Positions 46,573 through 55,424 of a stretch of DNA of 64,000 nt are shown here, one piece after another. The notes below the pieces were generated by a model. That model was not told the origin of the DNA. It saw only the letters and a program-made list of their open reading frames with translations, and ran no database searches. Each line of letters opens with the position of its first letter. Within the stretch, counting starts at the first letter, position 1. The DNA comes from Roseiarcus sp963776665 (lineage in GTDB: Bacteria; Pseudomonadota; Alphaproteobacteria; Rhizobiales; Beijerinckiaceae): assembly GCA_963776665.1 (NCBI GenBank), contig CAVZNQ010000007.1:1-64000 (forward strand). Reading direction: 5' to 3'. The position numbers and the translations under genes are program-made.

Positions 46573-46662
46573 TTACGCGCTGGCGGTTTCGCTTGAGGCT
46601 GCGGCGGCGAGTTTCTGGTGCTCGCGATAGCCTCCGAAGCCGACCTTCAAAAGATTGTTCAT
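46573..46662 (-). CDS. Possible 29-residue small protein
   Basis: The ATG at 46662 opens a 29-codon frame starting MNNLLKVGFGGYREHQKL, then an Ala/Ser-rich end, and TAA at 46573. A GGGGG stretch lies about six bases before the ATG and may serve as ribosome-binding site. The first half could form an amphipathic helix. It is transcribed in the direction of tRNA-Pro, about 140 bases downstream of it. No homologue is known to me. Confidence 0.35.
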   Translation of the reverse strand: MNNLLKVGFGGYREHQKLAAAASSETASA

Positions 46663-46801
46663 TGAGACCCCCAATTGACTCACCGGAAGGTTCACTACGT
46701 CTTCCGCTGGGTCAATCCCCCATTTTGCCGGGGCCTCGGCAGAAGCTGCGGTATCGCCGGCAAGCGGCGCCGGGGAGGCGAAACACTTTTGAGGCGTTAG
46801 G

Positions 46802-46879
46802 TGGTCGGAGTGGCGGGATTCGAACCCACGACCCCTAGTCCCCCAGACTAGTGCGCTAACCGGGCTGCGCTACACTCCG
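46802..46879 (-). tRNA. tRNA-Pro(GGG)
   Basis: On the minus strand the acceptor arm CGGAGTG/CACTCCG closes a complete cloverleaf with anticodon loop CTGGGGG (anticodon GGG), T-loop GGTTCGAATCC and encoded CCA. It follows merR, as in many alphaproteobacteria. Confidence 0.95.
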
Positions 46880-46939
46880 ACGGCGCCCTTATAGTGAGCG
46901 GCGCTGCGTCGCGCAACGCAAGGCTGGCGACGTCGCGAA

Positions 46940-47398
46940 TCACGGAGCCGGAGCGCGCGCCTGGGTCAGGATTCGCTCGGCGTCGGTGATTTCAGCCAGC
47001 GCCGCGCGCAACGCGGCGAGATCGTCGCCAGCAAGGCCGCTGAGGGCCGCTTTCGCGCTTGCCGACTCGGCGGCGCCTGCCGGCCCGGCCTGAGCTTGAG
47101 CGGCGCTCGACAAAGCCTGGACGCCCTGCTCCTTGAACAGCTTCTGCACGCCCTTGATCGTGTAGCCTTCGTCGTACAGCAGCCGGCGGATGAGCCGCAG
47201 CCGTTCGATATCGTCGGGGCGGTAGTAGCGCCGGCCGCCGGCGCGCTTCAGCGGGCGGATCTGCGGAAAGCGCGTCTCCCAGAAGCGCAGCACATGCTGT
47301 GGCAGGTCCATCGAATCCGCGACTTCGCGGATCGTTCGATAGGCTTCGGGCCCCTTCTCAATCGGCGTGCTCGCGGCCGCCAGTGGCGAGGGAATCAT
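46940..47398 (-). CDS. MerR-family transcriptional regulator
   Basis: ATG 47398 is preceded by GGAGG at the right distance and is preferred to the ATG at 47419. The 152-residue protein has a MerR winged helix-turn-helix: AYRTIREVADSMDLPQHVLR, FWETRFPQIRPLKRAGGRRY, YRPDDIERLRLIRRLLYDEG, YTIKGVQKLFKEQG. No Cys-rich metal site is visible; the C-terminal part is a helical Ala-rich region. It lies downstream of ihfA, the usual alphaproteobacterial order. The target is unknown. Confidence 0.88.
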   Translation of the reverse strand: MIPSPLAAASTPIEKGPEAYRTIREVADSMDLPQHVLRFWETRFPQIRPLKRAGGRRYYRPDDIERLRLIRRLLYDEGYTIKGVQKLFKEQGVQALSSAAQAQAGPAGAAESASAKAALSGLAGDDLAALRAALAEITDAERILTQARAPAP

Positions 47399-47485
47399 GG
47401 CGCCTCCGTTCGCGTCCATCCACTATCGGCCCAACGGCGCGGAAACGCCAGAAGCGGTCGGTCTCCGCCGGCGGACCGAGGGCGC

Positions 47486-47842
47486 CTACTCTTTCTCCAG
47501 CGCCGGATCGCGGCCGTTGATCTTGGCCTTGAGAACGTTGGACGGCTTGAACACCATTACCCGCCGAGGAAGGATCGGCACCTCGATTCCGGTCTTGGGA
47601 TTGCGTCCCACCCGCTCGCCCTTCGAGCGAACGACGAACGAGCCGAAGCCCGATAGCTTGACCGTCTCGCCGCGCGCCGCCGCATCGCAAATTTCGTCCA
47701 GAACCGACTGCACCAGCTCCGCCAACTCGGTGCGCGACAATCCGACCTTCTGATAAACGATCTCGGAAAGGTCGGCGCGCGTGACCGTCTTTCCCAATTC
47801 GCGCCCAAGTCTAGATTCGCGGCCAAGCCTAGCGTTCGCCAT
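47486..47842 (-). CDS. ihfA: Integration host factor alpha subunit
   Basis: The HU/IHF fold is clear: TVTRADLSEIVYQKVGLSRT, LVQSVLDEICDAAARGETVK, LSGFGSFVVRSKGERVGRNP and KTGIEVPILPRRVMVFKPSN with the DNA-intercalating Pro region. ATG 47842 gives 118 residues with a short N-terminal extension (MANARLGRESRLGRELG) not found in most IHF-alpha, so the start may be slightly later. IHF bends DNA in replication, recombination and promoter control. fabH, often upstream, is absent; the upstream neighbour is a divergent SDR gene. Confidence 0.92.
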   Translation of the reverse strand: MANARLGRESRLGRELGKTVTRADLSEIVYQKVGLSRTELAELVQSVLDEICDAAARGETVKLSGFGSFVVRSKGERVGRNPKTGIEVPILPRRVMVFKPSNVLKAKINGRDPALEKE

Positions 47843-48127
47843 TTCGAGCCCCAAACAATTCCCACCCCGCGCGCGACGCCGGCCCCCGACCCCGCGCCGG
47901 ACCCAAAAGAGGCCCGGCGACTTTGTCGTGTCCGCGTCGGACTTTCTTTTCGGTCACCGCAAGTCCATAAGCGCGAAGCCTAGTATCGGCGCCAACGAAA
48001 ATCCACTTTGCAAGGTCACAGGTTCAGCGCGATCGACGCCGCCGCAACCCGGCGGCTTCCAGTCGTCTCGCGCCAGCCCGCGATCATGCCCCGCAGGCAG
48101 CCTAGCAAATGACGCAAGGAGTGTCGA

Positions 48128-48898
48128 TTGAGCGTGTCGGCCGACGATGGATCGCCCCGCGTCGCGCTGGTCACCGGGGCCTCTCGCGGCATCGGCCGGG
48201 CGGCGGCCCTGGCCTTGGCCGCGTCGGGCGCGCATGTGGTGGCGCTCGCGCGCACGCAGGGCGGCCTCGAGGAACTGGACGACGAGATCCGTGCGCTCAG
48301 GCCGGCGGAGCCGCCCGCGACAACCCTCGTTCCGATGGATCTGCGCGACTTCGCCGCTATCGACCGGCTCGGAGAGGCGCTTTACCGGCGCTGGGGCCGG
48401 CTTGACGCCTTTGTCGGCAACGCCGGCGTCCTGGGCCTCCTGACCCCCCTGCACCACCTCGACCCCAAGACCTGGGACGACGTCATGGCGGTCAACGTCA
48501 CCGCCAACTGGCGCCTCATCCGATCGCTCGACCCGCTCCTGCGCCGCTCCGCCGCCGGCCGGGTCGCGTTCATAACCTCGGGCGTCGCTAGCCGGGCGGA
48601 ATTGCGCGCCTATTGGGGCCCGTACGCAATTTCCAAGGCGGCGCTCGACGCCCTCGCCCGCACCTATGCCGCCGAGACCCTCAACACGTCGAACATCCGC
48701 GTCATGCTCGTCAACCCGGGACGCTTGCGAACGGCGATGCGCGCGATGGCCATGCCCGGCGAGGATCCCGCGACGCTGCGCGGGCCCGAGGAGCTGGCGC
48801 CGAAGATCGCCGAGATCTGCTCGCCCGATTGGACCGAAACCGGAAAATTGTACGATTTTCCCTCGGATCGAATTCTTCGCTTCCAGGCCCCTGGCTGA
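48128..48898 (+). CDS. SDR-family oxidoreductase (YciK-like)
   Basis: TTG 48128 is preceded by AAGGAG. The 256-residue protein has the NAD(P)-binding motif ALVTGASRGIGRAAALALAA, the NAG motif FVGNAGVLGLL, the catalytic Ser region RVAFITSGVASR and the active-site YxxxK in WGPYAISKAALDALARTYAA. Substrate unknown; such proteins reduce or oxidise carbonyl groups with NADPH. It stands alone between divergent ihfA and the rpsF operon. Confidence 0.9.
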   Translation: MSVSADDGSPRVALVTGASRGIGRAAALALAASGAHVVALARTQGGLEELDDEIRALRPAEPPATTLVPMDLRDFAAIDRLGEALYRRWGRLDAFVGNAGVLGLLTPLHHLDPKTWDDVMAVNVTANWRLIRSLDPLLRRSAAGRVAFITSGVASRAELRAYWGPYAISKAALDALARTYAAETLNTSNIRVMLVNPGRLRTAMRAMAMPGEDPATLRGPEELAPKIAEICSPDWTETGKLYDFPSDRILRFQAPG

Positions 48899-49136
48899 GC
48901 GGCGAGCGCCGGCGAGATTGGCCTTGCGGATTTCAGGGCGCCTCTATATGAAGGCCGCTTCGTTGCGTCCCGCTGGGGGCTGAACGGAGGGTCGCGGGCT
49001 CAAAAATTGAGCGCGCGGCAGGCGAAATGAGCGTCCGTCCTCCCGTGTCTCCGCCTTCGAACGATCCGGTTCGAGCCTTTCCCGGGCTCGAAGGGCTCTG
49101 CGTGGGACGCCGCTTGAAGAGATGGAAAGGCACGAA

Positions 49137-49607
49137 ATGGCTCTTTACGAGCACATCTTCCTGGCGCGCCAGGACGTCACGTCGCAGCAAGTCGAGACGC
49201 TGACGGAGCAGATCAAGTCAAAAATCGCCTCGCTGGGCGGCGCCGTCACCAAGGTCGAGCCTTGGGGACTGAAGTCGCTGGCGTTCCGCATCAAGAAGAA
49301 CCGCAAGGCGCACTTTACGCTGCTCAACATCGCCGGCCCCTCCGAGGCGGTGGTCGAGGTCGAGCGGCTCCTCAGCATCAACGAGGACGTCATCCGCTAC
49401 CTCACCATCCGCGTCGGCGAGCATGAAGCCGGCCCGTCGGCGATGTTGCGCAAGCGCGAGGACGGCGACCGCGACGATCGCGGTCCGCGCGGACCGCGCG
49501 GCGACAGGCCGGATCGCGGCGACCGTGGAGATCGAGGCGACCGCGGAGATCGTGGCGATCGTCCGCCGCGCCGCCCGCGCGATGACGCAAATCTTGGAGT
49601 CAGCTGA
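49137..49607 (+). CDS. rpsF: 30S ribosomal protein S6
   Basis: ATG 49137 (MALYEHIFLARQDVTSQQVE) follows a GGAAAGG site. The S6 core is intact: IASLGGAVTKVEPWGLKSLA, FRIKKNRKAHFTLLNIAGPS and INEDVIRYLTIRVGEHE. The C-terminal tail carries tandem Gly-Asp-Arg units (four GDR repeats in a row), a low-complexity extension common in this group. S6 binds S18 and 16S rRNA. The stop overlaps the rpsR start. A small hairpin in the leader (48998-49012) could be part of a feedback site. Confidence 0.95.
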   Translation: MALYEHIFLARQDVTSQQVETLTEQIKSKIASLGGAVTKVEPWGLKSLAFRIKKNRKAHFTLLNIAGPSEAVVEVERLLSINEDVIRYLTIRVGEHEAGPSAMLRKREDGDRDDRGPRGPRGDRPDRGDRGDRGDRGDRGDRPPRRPRDDANLGVS

Positions 49608-49844
49608 TGGCCACCGCTCCCCGCCGCCCGTTTTTCCGCCGCCGCAAGTCGTGCCCGTTCACGGGCGCCAACGCGCCGAAGATCGACTACAAGGACACCC
49701 GTCTGCTTGTCGCGCTACATTTCCGAACGCGGCAAGATTGTGCCGTCCCGGATCACAGCGGTGAGCGCCGGCAAGCAGCGCGAGCTCGCGCAGGCGATCA
49801 AGCGCGCCCGGTTCCTGGGCCTCCTGCCCTACGTGATCCGCTGA
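49607..49844 (+). CDS. rpsR: 30S ribosomal protein S18, one-base frameshift
   Basis: ATG 49607 opens MATAPRRPFFRRRKSCPFTG and KIDYKDTRLL, the conserved S18 N-terminus. One extra base at 49707-49709 then shifts the frame; in the next frame the rest of S18 is perfect (SRYISERGKIVPSRITAVSA, GKQRELAQAIKRARFLGLLP) and ends at TGA 49842-49844. Length is 3n+1, fitting a single insertion. S18 is essential, so this break almost certainly is a sequence error. It pairs with S6 on the platform of the 30S subunit. Confidence 0.93.
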
Positions 49845-49976
49845 GGTCGTCCGGGCGGCGTCGCCGCCCTTGAAATTTCGAACCGCCGCGTTCGGCCTTC
49901 ACCGGTCGCGGCGGAAGTTGGAGGCGGCCCCCGGGCCCGCCTTCTAACCGCCTGCCAATGCGGGACAGCGTTCGTT

Positions 49977-50957
49977 ATGTTGCATCGATTTGTCGTCGCG
50001 ATCGGAGCGGGATGCGCCGCCGCGCTGCTGTTCGCGGTGAGCGCGCAGCCAAGCGTTCTCGCGATGGCGCTCGCCTATCTCGCGCCGTTGCCGATCATGA
50101 TCGCGACCCTTGGCTGGGGGCTCGACGCCGGAGCGATCGCGGGCGTGATCTCGGTCGCCGCGCTCGCGCTCCTGGCCGAGCCGCTGTCGGCGTTGCTGTT
50201 CGCAGCTTCCGTCGCGGGTCCGGCCTGGGCCCTCGCCGCGTTTGCGATCACTCCAATCGCGCGTTACTTGCGCGGGCGCGCGCCGGACACGCCGGTCCAC
50301 CCTTCGGTCGGCGCCGTCGCCGTGCTGGCGGCAGTGTTCGGGATGATCGGCAGCGCCGCGGTGCTGACTACCGTCATCGTTGTGTACGGGAGTTATAGCG
50401 AGGGCGCGCGCCAGGTTGCTTCGACCGTCGCCGCGCTCGCAGCCGACGCTTTCGACGGCGCGCCGGACAAGACGACGGCGCGCGAATTCGCCGAAGCGCT
50501 GGTGCGTTTCGGCCCGGCGGCGATCGCTGCCTCGACGCTCATAATGCTGTGCGTCAACCTCTACGCCGCCGCGCGTTCAACCCAGCTGTCGCACAATCTT
50601 CCGCGCTCCTGGCCGGATCTGCCGGCGTCGCTTGCCCTTCCCTGGCCGCTCAGCGTCGCCTTCCTCGCCTGCCTCGCGGCGGCTTATGCGCTGCCCAGTC
50701 CGGCCGCCCAGTATTTCTCGATCGGCGTTGGCGGGCTCGGCGGCGCTCTGGCGCTGCAGGGACTGGCCGTCGCGCATGCGCTGTCGCGCGGTCTCAAGAT
50801 GAGGCTCTTGATGCTCGTTGCGCTCTACGCCTGCTGCGTCCTGCGAGCCAAATACACGCTGCCGGTTCTCGCCGCGCTTGGCTTTCTCGACGGTTTCCTG
50901 CGGCTGCGCTCGCGCGCCGCCCTCATTCCCACCCCCACTCCGACCGGACAGAAATAG
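49977..50957 (+). CDS. DUF2232 family membrane protein
   Basis: A 326-residue integral membrane protein with about eight helices, for example FVVAIGAGCAAALLFAVSA, LAMALAYLAPLPIMIATLGW, AIAGVISVAALALLAEPLSA and SVAFLACLAAAYALP. DUF2232 proteins are regularly found between rpsR and rplI in alphaproteobacteria, and show weak similarity to YybS-type membrane proteins. The function is unknown. The gap to rpsR is 132 bases and to rplI nine bases. Confidence 0.88.
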   Translation: MLHRFVVAIGAGCAAALLFAVSAQPSVLAMALAYLAPLPIMIATLGWGLDAGAIAGVISVAALALLAEPLSALLFAASVAGPAWALAAFAITPIARYLRGRAPDTPVHPSVGAVAVLAAVFGMIGSAAVLTTVIVVYGSYSEGARQVASTVAALAADAFDGAPDKTTAREFAEALVRFGPAAIAASTLIMLCVNLYAAARSTQLSHNLPRSWPDLPASLALPWPLSVAFLACLAAAYALPSPAAQYFSIGVGGLGGALALQGLAVAHALSRGLKMRLLMLVALYACCVLRAKYTLPVLAALGFLDGFLRLRSRAALIPTPTPTGQK

Positions 50958-50966
50958 GAGACGAAG

Positions 50967-51542
50967 ATGGATGTCATTTTGCTAGAGCGCGTCGGCAAGC
51001 TCGGACACATGGGCGATACGGTGCGCGTGAAGGACGGCTACGCGCGCAATTTCCTGCTGCCGCGCGGCAAGGCGCTCAGGGCGACCGAGGTCAACAAGAA
51101 GAAATTCGAGGCTCGCCGAGCCGATCTCGAGGTCCGCAACAACGAGCTCAAGCGCGGCGCAGGTGAGATTTCGTCGAAGGTCGAGGGAACGACCGTCGTC
51201 ATCATTCGGCAGGCCGGCGAAACCGGACAGCTCTACGGCTCGGTGTCGGCGCGAGACATCGCCGAGGCGCTGAGCGCCGCCGGCCATCCGGTCCAGCGCG
51301 GCCATGTCGCGATCCAGCACCCGATCAAGACGCTTGGCCTGCATCCGGTTCCGATCCATCTCCATCCCGAGGTCGAGACGAAGGTGACCGTCAATGTCGC
51401 GCGCTCGGTCGAGCAGGCCGAACGACAGGCGAAGGGCGAAGACCTCACGGTGCGCGAGCAGACCTCGATGGACGACCTCGGGCTCGAGGTCGGGAAGGCG
51501 CTGGCGGAAGCCGGTCCGGGCGAGAGCCTCGGGCGGGAGTAA
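50967..51542 (+). CDS. rplI: 50S ribosomal protein L9
   Basis: A 191-residue L9. The N-terminal rRNA-binding domain reads MDVILLERVGKLGHMGDTVR, VKDGYARNFLLPRGKALRAT. The long central helix and C-terminal domain (GQLYGSVSARDIAEALSAAG, IKTLGLHPVPIHLHPEVETK) follow, with an acidic tail longer than in E. coli. AGGAGA lies before the start. It is the last gene of the rpsF operon. Confidence 0.95.
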   Translation: MDVILLERVGKLGHMGDTVRVKDGYARNFLLPRGKALRATEVNKKKFEARRADLEVRNNELKRGAGEISSKVEGTTVVIIRQAGETGQLYGSVSARDIAEALSAAGHPVQRGHVAIQHPIKTLGLHPVPIHLHPEVETKVTVNVARSVEQAERQAKGEDLTVREQTSMDDLGLEVGKALAEAGPGESLGRE

Positions 51543-51585
51543 GGCGGGCGGGCACGCGCACCGGCTTGTGCGCGCGCCTATGATT

Positions 51586-52509
51586 TCATGCGCTTGGAAC
51601 CTGGCGATCGCCACGCGGCGCAATCGCCGGCTCCAGCAGGACGAGATTTCGGCGCGGCTTGCGCGTGTCCAGCCCGACGATCGCATGACCCTCCGCGGCG
51701 AAGGCGAGACCTTCCGGCTTGCCGTCCAGATCGCCGAGCCGCCACGCCTCGAGGAGCGTCGCCGCGCCGCCGCCAGCCGGGAGATCGCCGAGCCGCGCAA
51801 TGGTGGAGGACTTGTCGCTGAGCAGATAGAGGCGCCCATCCGGACCTATCTCGAGGTCGCTGAAGTCCTCGCAGGTTTTGGCGAGCGTCTTGTCGGGCAG
51901 CCAGGTCGCGAGCGCAATGAACCGATGCGGCCCTTCTTTAATCGGCCACCGCGCGCCGTCCGCCAGCGCGCCGCCGCGGACCAGGCCCCGCGACCGCGAA
52001 TTTGGCGGGCCAAACTCAATGAGCGCCGCCGGCTTCTTCTCCTTCGCGACGAGCAAATGCCCGTTGGGCAGCAGCACCATGCCTTCGCCCCGCGACCCCT
52101 TCGGGTCGGACCATGATCGCGCGATTTTGCTGCGCCCTTCCACCGCAAGATCGATCGAGGCGACCACCTTTAGCGCCTTGGGGTCGATCAGTTCGACACG
52201 CGGGGGCGTTTCCTGAAGCAGCACGACGCGCCCAAGGCCGTCAGCACAGACAGCCTCGATCTGGGGGTCATCCTGGGGAATCATCGAACCCGAGAGCTTC
52301 GCAATGTCGGCCGTATGCCAGTCAATTTGGCCGTCATCGCTGCCCGGCAGGGAAAACCAGACCATCTTCGACATCCGATCGCCGATCGCGACCAGCGACA
52401 TTTGGCCGTTTCGGCCGCGACCCAAACAAATGCCGGAGACTTCGTGAAGTGGCGCGTCGACCACGCGGCGCACGCGCAGCCGATTCTTCGACCTGCGGTT
52501 TTCCCCCAT
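51586..52509 (-). CDS. SdiA-regulated/phytase-like beta-propeller protein
   Basis: ATG 52509, seven bases after GGAGG, gives 307 residues. Repeating blade-like strands are visible: PLHEVSGICLGRGRNGQMSL, IEAVCADGLGRVVLLQETPP, GEGMVLLPNGHLLVAKEKKP, DFSDLEIGPDGRLYLLSDKS, KPEGLAFAAEGHAIVGLDTR. The pattern matches SdiA-regulated/phytase-like propellers with Ca-binding acidic loops (ExVC, GEGM, FSDLE). No signal peptide. Function unknown. It follows galM on the same strand with about 100 bases between the open frames. Confidence 0.65.
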   Translation of the reverse strand: MGENRRSKNRLRVRRVVDAPLHEVSGICLGRGRNGQMSLVAIGDRMSKMVWFSLPGSDDGQIDWHTADIAKLSGSMIPQDDPQIEAVCADGLGRVVLLQETPPRVELIDPKALKVVASIDLAVEGRSKIARSWSDPKGSRGEGMVLLPNGHLLVAKEKKPAALIEFGPPNSRSRGLVRGGALADGARWPIKEGPHRFIALATWLPDKTLAKTCEDFSDLEIGPDGRLYLLSDKSSTIARLGDLPAGGGAATLLEAWRLGDLDGKPEGLAFAAEGHAIVGLDTRKPRRNLVLLEPAIAPRGDRQVPSA

Positions 52510-52610
52510 GGAAGACGGCCTCCGCTGACAGCAAAAAGAAGACCGATACAGCGCCCCTGATCGCGGCCGCACGCTCGCGTCGCCGCTTAGTAATTTGCCA
52601 TAACCTATTG

Positions 52611-53621
52611 CTACGCGAAGCGAAACTCGCTCACGTGCTGGTACTCTTCATCCGGCCGCAGCACGCAATCGGTGAAGTGGCGCCGGTTGGGCGAATCCGG
52701 GAAAGCCTGCGGTTCGAGCGCCAGGCCGGCGTGCGCACCGTAATGCTGGCCGTCCAGTCCGGGCGCGGGACAATTGAGGGGCGCTGCGGAGTAGAACTGG
52801 ACGCCCGGCTCGGTTGAGAACAGGCTCATCGTCAAGCCGTTCTTCGGCGAACGCAGCGCGGCGATCTGCGCAAGACCGCCTTCTGTGTCGGGCAGAAGCG
52901 AAGCGACGAAGTTCGTGTCGTAGGGGGTCAGCGCCGGATTGCGGATCGTGCGGGGAGTGCGAAAGTCGTATGGCGTGCCGGCGACGGCGCGGATCTCGCC
53001 GGTTGGAATGAGCTCCTCGTCGGCCGGCGTATAGAAGTCAGCGAACAGCCTCAGCTCATGGTCGAGAATGTCGGGCGAGCCGTCGAGGTTGAAATAGCTG
53101 TGCTGGGTGAGATTGACGACGGTCGGCCGGTCTGAGACCGCCGAGAGCTCGACCCGGAGCGTCGATGGCTCAAGAAGCCGATAGACGCAGGTCGCGGTGA
53201 GGTTTCCGGGGAAGCCGGCGTCGCCATCCGGCGATTCGAGCGTGAGCTCGACCGAGGACTCATCATAGGCGCCGAGCTTCCAGATCCGATGGCCAAATCC
53301 ATGCGGGCCGCCGTGCAGCGTGTGCTTCTGGCCGGGCTTGCGGTCGAGTTGATAGGCTACTCCATCGAGGACAAAGCGGCCGTTGGCGATCCGGTTGGCG
53401 AACCGCCCCGGCGTCGCGCCGAAAGAGGGCGAGTAAGCGAGGTAGTCGTCCAGGGTGTTGAGGCCGAGCACAACCCGCTGCAACCCGTTGGAGGCCGGCA
53501 CGACGAGGTCGCGCACAACAGCGCCCCAAGTCAGAATCTTCGCGCTCGCTCCCGCCTTTGAGGCGATCGTAACCTCGAACACGGGCGTTTGATCAATCTG
53601 GCCGAAACCCTGTGCGCTCAT
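52611..53621 (-). CDS. galM: Aldose 1-epimerase
   Basis: ATG 53621 gives 336 residues. GalM features are GATPGRFANRIANGRFVLDG, the catalytic His pair in HTLHGGPHGFGHRIWKL and VNLTQHSYFNLDG, the DTNF segment, and the catalytic Glu region HAGLALEPQAFPDSPN. It interconverts alpha and beta anomers of aldoses. It lies in a run of unrelated minus-strand genes. Confidence 0.93.
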   Translation of the reverse strand: MSAQGFGQIDQTPVFEVTIASKAGASAKILTWGAVVRDLVVPASNGLQRVVLGLNTLDDYLAYSPSFGATPGRFANRIANGRFVLDGVAYQLDRKPGQKHTLHGGPHGFGHRIWKLGAYDESSVELTLESPDGDAGFPGNLTATCVYRLLEPSTLRVELSAVSDRPTVVNLTQHSYFNLDGSPDILDHELRLFADFYTPADEELIPTGEIRAVAGTPYDFRTPRTIRNPALTPYDTNFVASLLPDTEGGLAQIAALRSPKNGLTMSLFSTEPGVQFYSAAPLNCPAPGLDGQHYGAHAGLALEPQAFPDSPNRRHFTDCVLRPDEEYQHVSEFRFA

Positions 53622-53667
53622 TTCGTCCCCCCTTCGCTCCCCCTGCCCCAGGGCCCGGCTCAAAAGC

Positions 53668-54399
53668 TCATCCAACGACCGGCGCTTGCGCATCCGTGCG
53701 GTCGAGCTCGGCGCGGATCGAAGCGAAGACCTCGCGAAACATCGCTTCCGTCAACACGCCGGTGTTGGTGTTGTAGCGCGAGCAATGGTAGCTGTCGAAG
53801 AGATCAAATCCAGCGGAACTCGGCGCATGGCGCGCCCCGTGTGCGAACGGAAACTTCGCCGGGCGGAGGTTGATTGCCCGCAAGGCGCTCTCATGGGCGA
53901 TCCGGCCGAGCGCGAGGATGATCCGCAATCGCGGCAAGGCTGAGATCGCTTGCGTCAGATAGCGCCGGCAAGTCGCGATTTCGCCGGGGGTGGGCTTGTT
54001 CTGCGGCGGCACGCAGCGCACGGCGTTGACGATTGCGCAGTCGACCAGCCTCAACCCATCGTCTGGGCGGCGATCGTAGACCCCCGAGGCGAAGCCGAAA
54101 TCGATGAGCGTGCGGTAAAGAAGATCCCCGGCGTAGTCCCCGGTGAACGGGCGGCCGGTCCGGTTGGCGCCGCGCAATCCCGGGGCGAGCCCGACGATCA
54201 GCAGACGTGCGTCCGAATTCGCCGATGGAGGCCACCGGCGCGTTCGACCAGTCGGGATGTTCGGCCCGGTTCGAGGCCCGGAACGCGGCGAGCCGGGGAC
54301 AATCCGGGCAATCGGTCGCCGGGCCGACATCGAAGGCCAGGGCCGCAGCCTTCCCTGCCTACTCGCGCAATTCTTCGGCTGGCTGCTGGACAGGTCCAT
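53668..54399 (-). CDS. Uracil-DNA glycosylase family 5-like, frameshifted N-terminus
   Basis: The catalytic part is intact: ARLLIVGLAPGLRGANRTGR, PFTGDYAGDLLYRTLIDFGF, IVNAVRCVPPQNKPTPGE, and LRIILALGRIAHESALRAI, with the second site in FDSYHCSRYNTNTGVLTEAM. The N-terminal Fe-S Cys pair is seen in another frame (ATDCPDCPRLAAFRA, then NRAEHPDWSNAPVASIGEF), joined by a one-base change near 54218. The exact start is therefore unclear; ATG 54399 is a candidate. The enzyme removes uracil or deaminated purines from DNA. It overlaps the end of the NYN gene. Confidence 0.8.
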   Translation of the reverse strand: MDLSSSQPKNCASRQGRLRPWPSMSARRPIARIVPGSPRSGPRTGPNIPTGRTRRWPPSANSDARLLIVGLAPGLRGANRTGRPFTGDYAGDLLYRTLIDFGFASGVYDRRPDDGLRLVDCAIVNAVRCVPPQNKPTPGEIATCRRYLTQAISALPRLRIILALGRIAHESALRAINLRPAKFPFAHGARHAPSSAGFDLFDSYHCSRYNTNTGVLTEAMFREVFASIRAELDRTDAQAPVVG

Positions 54400-54965
54400 A
54401 CTGGCCGCGGCGGTGATCGGCGGGGCGCTGCGGCCGGTCGCCGGGATCGCGCCCTATCCGCTGGATCAAGTGGGCGAGGTCGATGAACTCGTCGGCCTGG
54501 CGGCGCAGTTCGTCGGCGACCATCGGCGGCTGGGTCGAAATTGTCGATACGACCGCCACCCGGACGCCCTTTCGCTGGATCGATTCGACCAGCGACCGGA
54601 AGTCGCCATCGCCGGAGAACAGAACCATCAGGTCGAGATGCGGCGCCATGTCCATGGCGTTGACCGCAAGCTCGATGTCCATATTGCCCTTGACCTTGCG
54701 GCGTCCCGTCGAGTTCGACGAACTCTTTCGTCGGCTTGGTGACGACCGAATAGCCATTGTAATCGAGCCAGTCGACCAGAGGCCGGACCGACGAATATTC
54801 CTGATCGTCGACCAGGGCGGTGTAATAGAACGCCCGGATCAGGCGGCCTTTTGCCTGAAACTCCTTCAGGAGGCGTTTGTAGTCGATATCGAACCCGAGA
54901 GCCTTGGCGCTTGCGTAGAGATTTGCCCCGTCAATAAACAGGCCGATCCGTTCCAATGATGACAT
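54359..54965 (-). CDS. NYN-domain (LabA/DUF88-like) nuclease, frameshifted
   Basis: ATG 54965 opens MSSLERIGLFIDGANLYASA with the first acidic residue of the PIN-like active site. Further parts are RAFYYTALVDDQEYSSVRPL and GYSVVTKPTKEFVELDGT. An extra base near 54702 shifts the frame; then RRKVKGNMDIELAVNAMDMA and LMVLFSGDGDFRSLVESIQR carry the remaining Asp ligands. About 201 residues. NYN proteins are metal-dependent RNases or regulators of unknown targets. The downstream glycosylase gene overlaps its 3' end. Confidence 0.85.
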
Positions 54966-55424
54966 ATCGAGGTTCTTTTCGTTTCGATGATTAACATATT
55001 CAGCCTGTTTATCAGGCTTCCAACGACGCCGCAGATGACATTTTTACGAATCCAGGATCAAGCCTCAAATACAGCTCGACGCAGGTCCATTGGACAATTT
55101 TTCGTGCACTCCGGTCGGTGACTCTCCGCTTGAGACCCGGCGCGCGGGCGTCTCTTGCCGTTTCAGGCGCGCCGCAGGTCGAGTCAGCACAACCCACGAC
55201 GCGAGTACACGGCATATAGTACGATGCCGCTCATAAATCCAAGGGGGCCGGCTTCAAATTTTCTGTCCTGCCGCCCGCCCCTCGCTTCGACGGTCCCGGG
55301 AAGGCGAGCCGCAAGGATTGACGAGGCGACGCCGCGAGCGTTTGTTACGACCCGATCGACCGGCCGAACGGTCCGGCGCGACCTGTGCCGGCCGGGCTCC
55401 GGGCGGCTTCAATTGGGAGGGGTG
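54966..55424. other. Divergent intergenic region
   Basis: No gene or RNA was recognised. The part next to the NYN gene (54970-55070) is AT-richer and should hold its promoter. The FAH frame is open from 55155 but similarity starts at 55425. Confidence 0.4.
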
